This document shows positions 62,175 through 64,000 of a stretch of DNA of 64,000 bases, piece after piece (positions within the stretch are counted from its first letter, which is position 1; every line of letters starts with the position of its first letter). The notes beneath the pieces were generated by a model, which worked only from the letters and a program-made list of their open reading frames with translations, did no database searches and was not told the origin of the DNA. A program made the translations under genes and the position numbers. The DNA is from Paraburkholderia kirstenboschensis (GTDB lineage: Bacteria > Pseudomonadota > Gammaproteobacteria > Burkholderiales > Burkholderiaceae), in the NCBI RefSeq assembly GCF_904848585.1, contig NZ_CAJHCR010000002.1, forward strand, positions 682,001-746,000, written 5' to 3'.

Positions 62175-63554
62175 CTAGAAGAGTTTGATGATCGCGGGCA
62201 CGCTCAGCACGGCGGCGTAATAGCCCATGAACTGGACGCCCGCGTTGAACGCAAACAGACGCGACAGCAGACCGCCAAACAGCCCGACCGTGAGGATAAC
62301 GGCAAGTCCCAGCAACTGCCCTTCCCAAAGACCGATCACGACGACCAGCCCGGAAAACGTCGCGATAATCGCCTCGTGACTCAGTTTGCGCGCGACGAAA
62401 GAAGCGGCGCGGTGCGCATAGTTCATCGCGAGCGGATAAGCGATCAGCGCGGCCAGCAGAATGGACAACAGGCCGAAGACGAGGAACTGCCACGTTGTCA
62501 TCAGCGTGTGAAGGTTGTCGATGTGGCCGGTCGCCGTGTTCACGGTGAAGCGCGGCGGCGCATTGAAGAGCGGCGCCGCGGGCCCGGCGGCCACCGGACT
62601 GAGCGGCAGTCCGAACGCGATCAACGGGATCAGCGCTTCAGCGATATAAGTGGCTTCGGTCACGCCGTTACGCACGGCGATGACCGTCGTCAAACGGTGG
62701 TACGCATGACGGATTCGCGCGCCGACTATCTCGCCCATCAGCACCGTCATCGCGACGGGACTGAACACGAAGGTCGCGCTCGACACCGCCGCCGTCGCGA
62801 CCGTGTATGCCGTCTGTTGCCGGTCGAGTACTTTCAGCGGATTCGGAAAGTAGCCGCTCCAGCCTTTGAGGTCCGGCGCGAGCGCGAAGTTCGACACGTG
62901 GTCGCGACGCATGCGTCGCCGTTCGACCGGTGAGAGTATCGAGAACAGATCGGCAATCAGCGGGCCAATCGCAATGCCGAGAAAATAGCTGACGCTCAGA
63001 TTGACGCCGTGACTGCGCGTGAGCGTTTGCAATCCGACTATCAGCAGCACGAACGGAATCAGCAGAAGCACCGACGCCCATCGTCCCGCCGAAAAGTACG
63101 CGATGCAAACCGCCGCGAACAGAAACACCCACGGCGCGGCGCGCGTGATCAAACCGCCGAACGGCGCGAGCATGACGGCGAACAGCACGGCGAAAGGCAA
63201 TGCAACGAATGCCGCCACGATCGCGCCGGAGATCATCTTGCGCAACGCGATATGCGGCACGCCGAGCGAGCGCAGCATCGCGGCTTGCTGGAGAAGCGGC
63301 GCGGCCATCGTGTCGCCGGGAATGCCCAGCAATGCGGTGGGAATGGCGTGGGTCATGTGCTTGGCGACCGCGCCCGCCATGAAGAAGGTGAACACGCCGG
63401 CCGGCGGAACGCCGAGCAATGCGACGAGCAAAGTCAGCGGCGCGATCGTGGTGGTTTCGTCGGTGCCGGAAACAAGGCCGATCGCCGCGAAGACGACAGC
63501 GCCGAGTAGTCCCATTGCTAACGCCATCGGAAACTGTTGGAGGAGCGAGTCCAT
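62175..63554 (-). CDS. TctA-like tripartite carboxylate transporter permease
   Basis: 459 residues from ATG 63554, about 12 membrane segments. TctA-type features include GLVSGTDETTTIAPLTLLVA and HAIPTALLGIPGDTMAAPLL near the N-terminus, and a repeated half later. It would move a carboxylate with a periplasmic binding protein, not found here. Its ATG overlaps the upstream gene's TGA by one base (TGATG), implying translational coupling. Confidence 0.8.
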   Translation of the reverse strand: MDSLLQQFPMALAMGLLGAVVFAAIGLVSGTDETTTIAPLTLLVALLGVPPAGVFTFFMAGAVAKHMTHAIPTALLGIPGDTMAAPLLQQAAMLRSLGVPHIALRKMISGAIVAAFVALPFAVLFAVMLAPFGGLITRAAPWVFLFAAVCIAYFSAGRWASVLLLIPFVLLIVGLQTLTRSHGVNLSVSYFLGIAIGPLIADLFSILSPVERRRMRRDHVSNFALAPDLKGWSGYFPNPLKVLDRQQTAYTVATAAVSSATFVFSPVAMTVLMGEIVGARIRHAYHRLTTVIAVRNGVTEATYIAEALIPLIAFGLPLSPVAAGPAAPLFNAPPRFTVNTATGHIDNLHTLMTTWQFLVFGLLSILLAALIAYPLAMNYAHRAASFVARKLSHEAIIATFSGLVVVIGLWEGQLLGLAVILTVGLFGGLLSRLFAFNAGVQFMGYYAAVLSVPAIIKLF

Positions 63555-64000
63555 CAGCGTTCTTCCTTTAGTTGCGCGGCTTGCTCGGACAACTCGTACG
63601 CGGCGAACAGATCGTAGAGTCCCAACTCTTTCAATTCGGCTGCTGCGCTCGGCGGAAGATCGGCGAGCGATCCTATGCCGCCTCCTTCTTCGGCCAGTTG
63701 CTTCAGCACATGCCGGCGGTCCGACTCGCCGACCGTCTGGTCGATCACTACGCGCTTTGGCTTGAAGAAAAACGCACTGAGCGCGCCCGCCGCGAGGCAT
63801 CCGCCCAGGCCGACCAGCATTGCGTAGGCGCGCACGATAGCCGCATCGCTGACGGCGGACGACAGCGCCGCCTTGCCGGCCTCGAACGCAGCGACGCTGA
63901 CCGCCACGCCCAGCGCTACCGACCACGCCAGATGACGGAGATCGACGGTATCGCCCCATACTTCGGCAAGCTTGAAGGTGGACGCTTCGACGTGCGCGCG
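63554..64000 (-). CDS. Membrane-associated hypothetical protein, 5' truncated by window edge
   Basis: Open from base 64000 in this frame, 148 codons visible. A hydrophobic segment (LVGLGGCLAAGALSAFFF) and possibly a second (LAWSVALGVAVSVAAF) precede a soluble C-terminal half ending LKELGLYDLFAAYELSEQAA. A GTG at 63907 could be read as a start, but coding composition continues upstream. Not a typical four-span TctB; I do not recognise the family. Coupled to the TctA-like gene. Confidence 0.65.
   Translation of the reverse strand, partial: RAHVEASTFKLAEVWGDTVDLRHLAWSVALGVAVSVAAFEAGKAALSSAVSDAAIVRAYAMLVGLGGCLAAGALSAFFFKPKRVVIDQTVGESDRRHVLKQLAEEGGGIGSLADLPPSAAAELKELGLYDLFAAYELSEQAAQLKEER

Overview
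The window reads as a chromosomal segment of a GC-rich betaproteobacterium of the Burkholderiaceae, most likely Paraburkholderia or a close relative. The reasons are the FtrABCD-type iron uptake operon, HemP, DUF3563 and several DUF4148 proteins, the imuA-imuB-dnaE2 cassette, a divergent uvrB/aromatic aminotransferase pair, and the style of the promoters. I saw no rRNA, tRNA, CRISPR array, complete insertion sequence or prophage.

Region 1 (1-13.6 kb) holds core metabolism and iron: a 3' part of class I fumarase, bacterioferritin, glutamate racemase, bacterioferritin-associated ferredoxin, tonB-exbB-exbD, a LysR/pirin pair, an OsmC protein, hemP followed by a probable iron-responsive small RNA, and the ftrABCD operon. 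Fur-box-like sequences precede bfd, hemP and ftrA, so much of this stretch is probably under Fur control.

Region 2 (13.8-32.6 kb) is mostly housekeeping: uvrB, an aromatic aminotransferase, 3-hydroxybutyrate dehydrogenase with a patatin-like lipase, an aldo/keto reductase, rlmJ, an orphan ABC substrate-binding protein, small proteins, cueR/copZ with a typical 19-bp-spacer copper promoter, the LexA-controlled imuA-imuB-dnaE2 mutasome, and panE.

Region 3 (32.7-61.5 kb) is the accessory part and the most interesting. It is bracketed by two clearly paralogous sensor kinases (start codons at 33867 and 61442), and an identical 18-base sequence lies upstream of each kinase or its partner gene. The left end also carries a receiver protein, a FixJ-type regulator and a 1692-residue hybrid kinase whose Ser/Thr kinase domain appears catalytically dead. 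Between the two kinases lie three modules that each pair a small DUF4148 protein with an exported alpha/beta or epoxide-hydrolase-like enzyme. Related GATACA/TGTATC elements lie upstream of all three. The same stretch has a cytochrome P460, a P450, an ECF sigma/anti-sigma pair, a CPBP protease, a GNAT enzyme, an amidase, an M81 peptidase with its transporter, and decayed genes (an SDR tail and a second ECF sigma). I infer a sensory/envelope or xenobiotic-response regulon here; the sequence shows the repeated modules and elements but not what is sensed.

Region 4 (61.5-64 kb) has a possible sugar-kinase remnant and a TctA-like permease coupled to a membrane protein that runs off the window.
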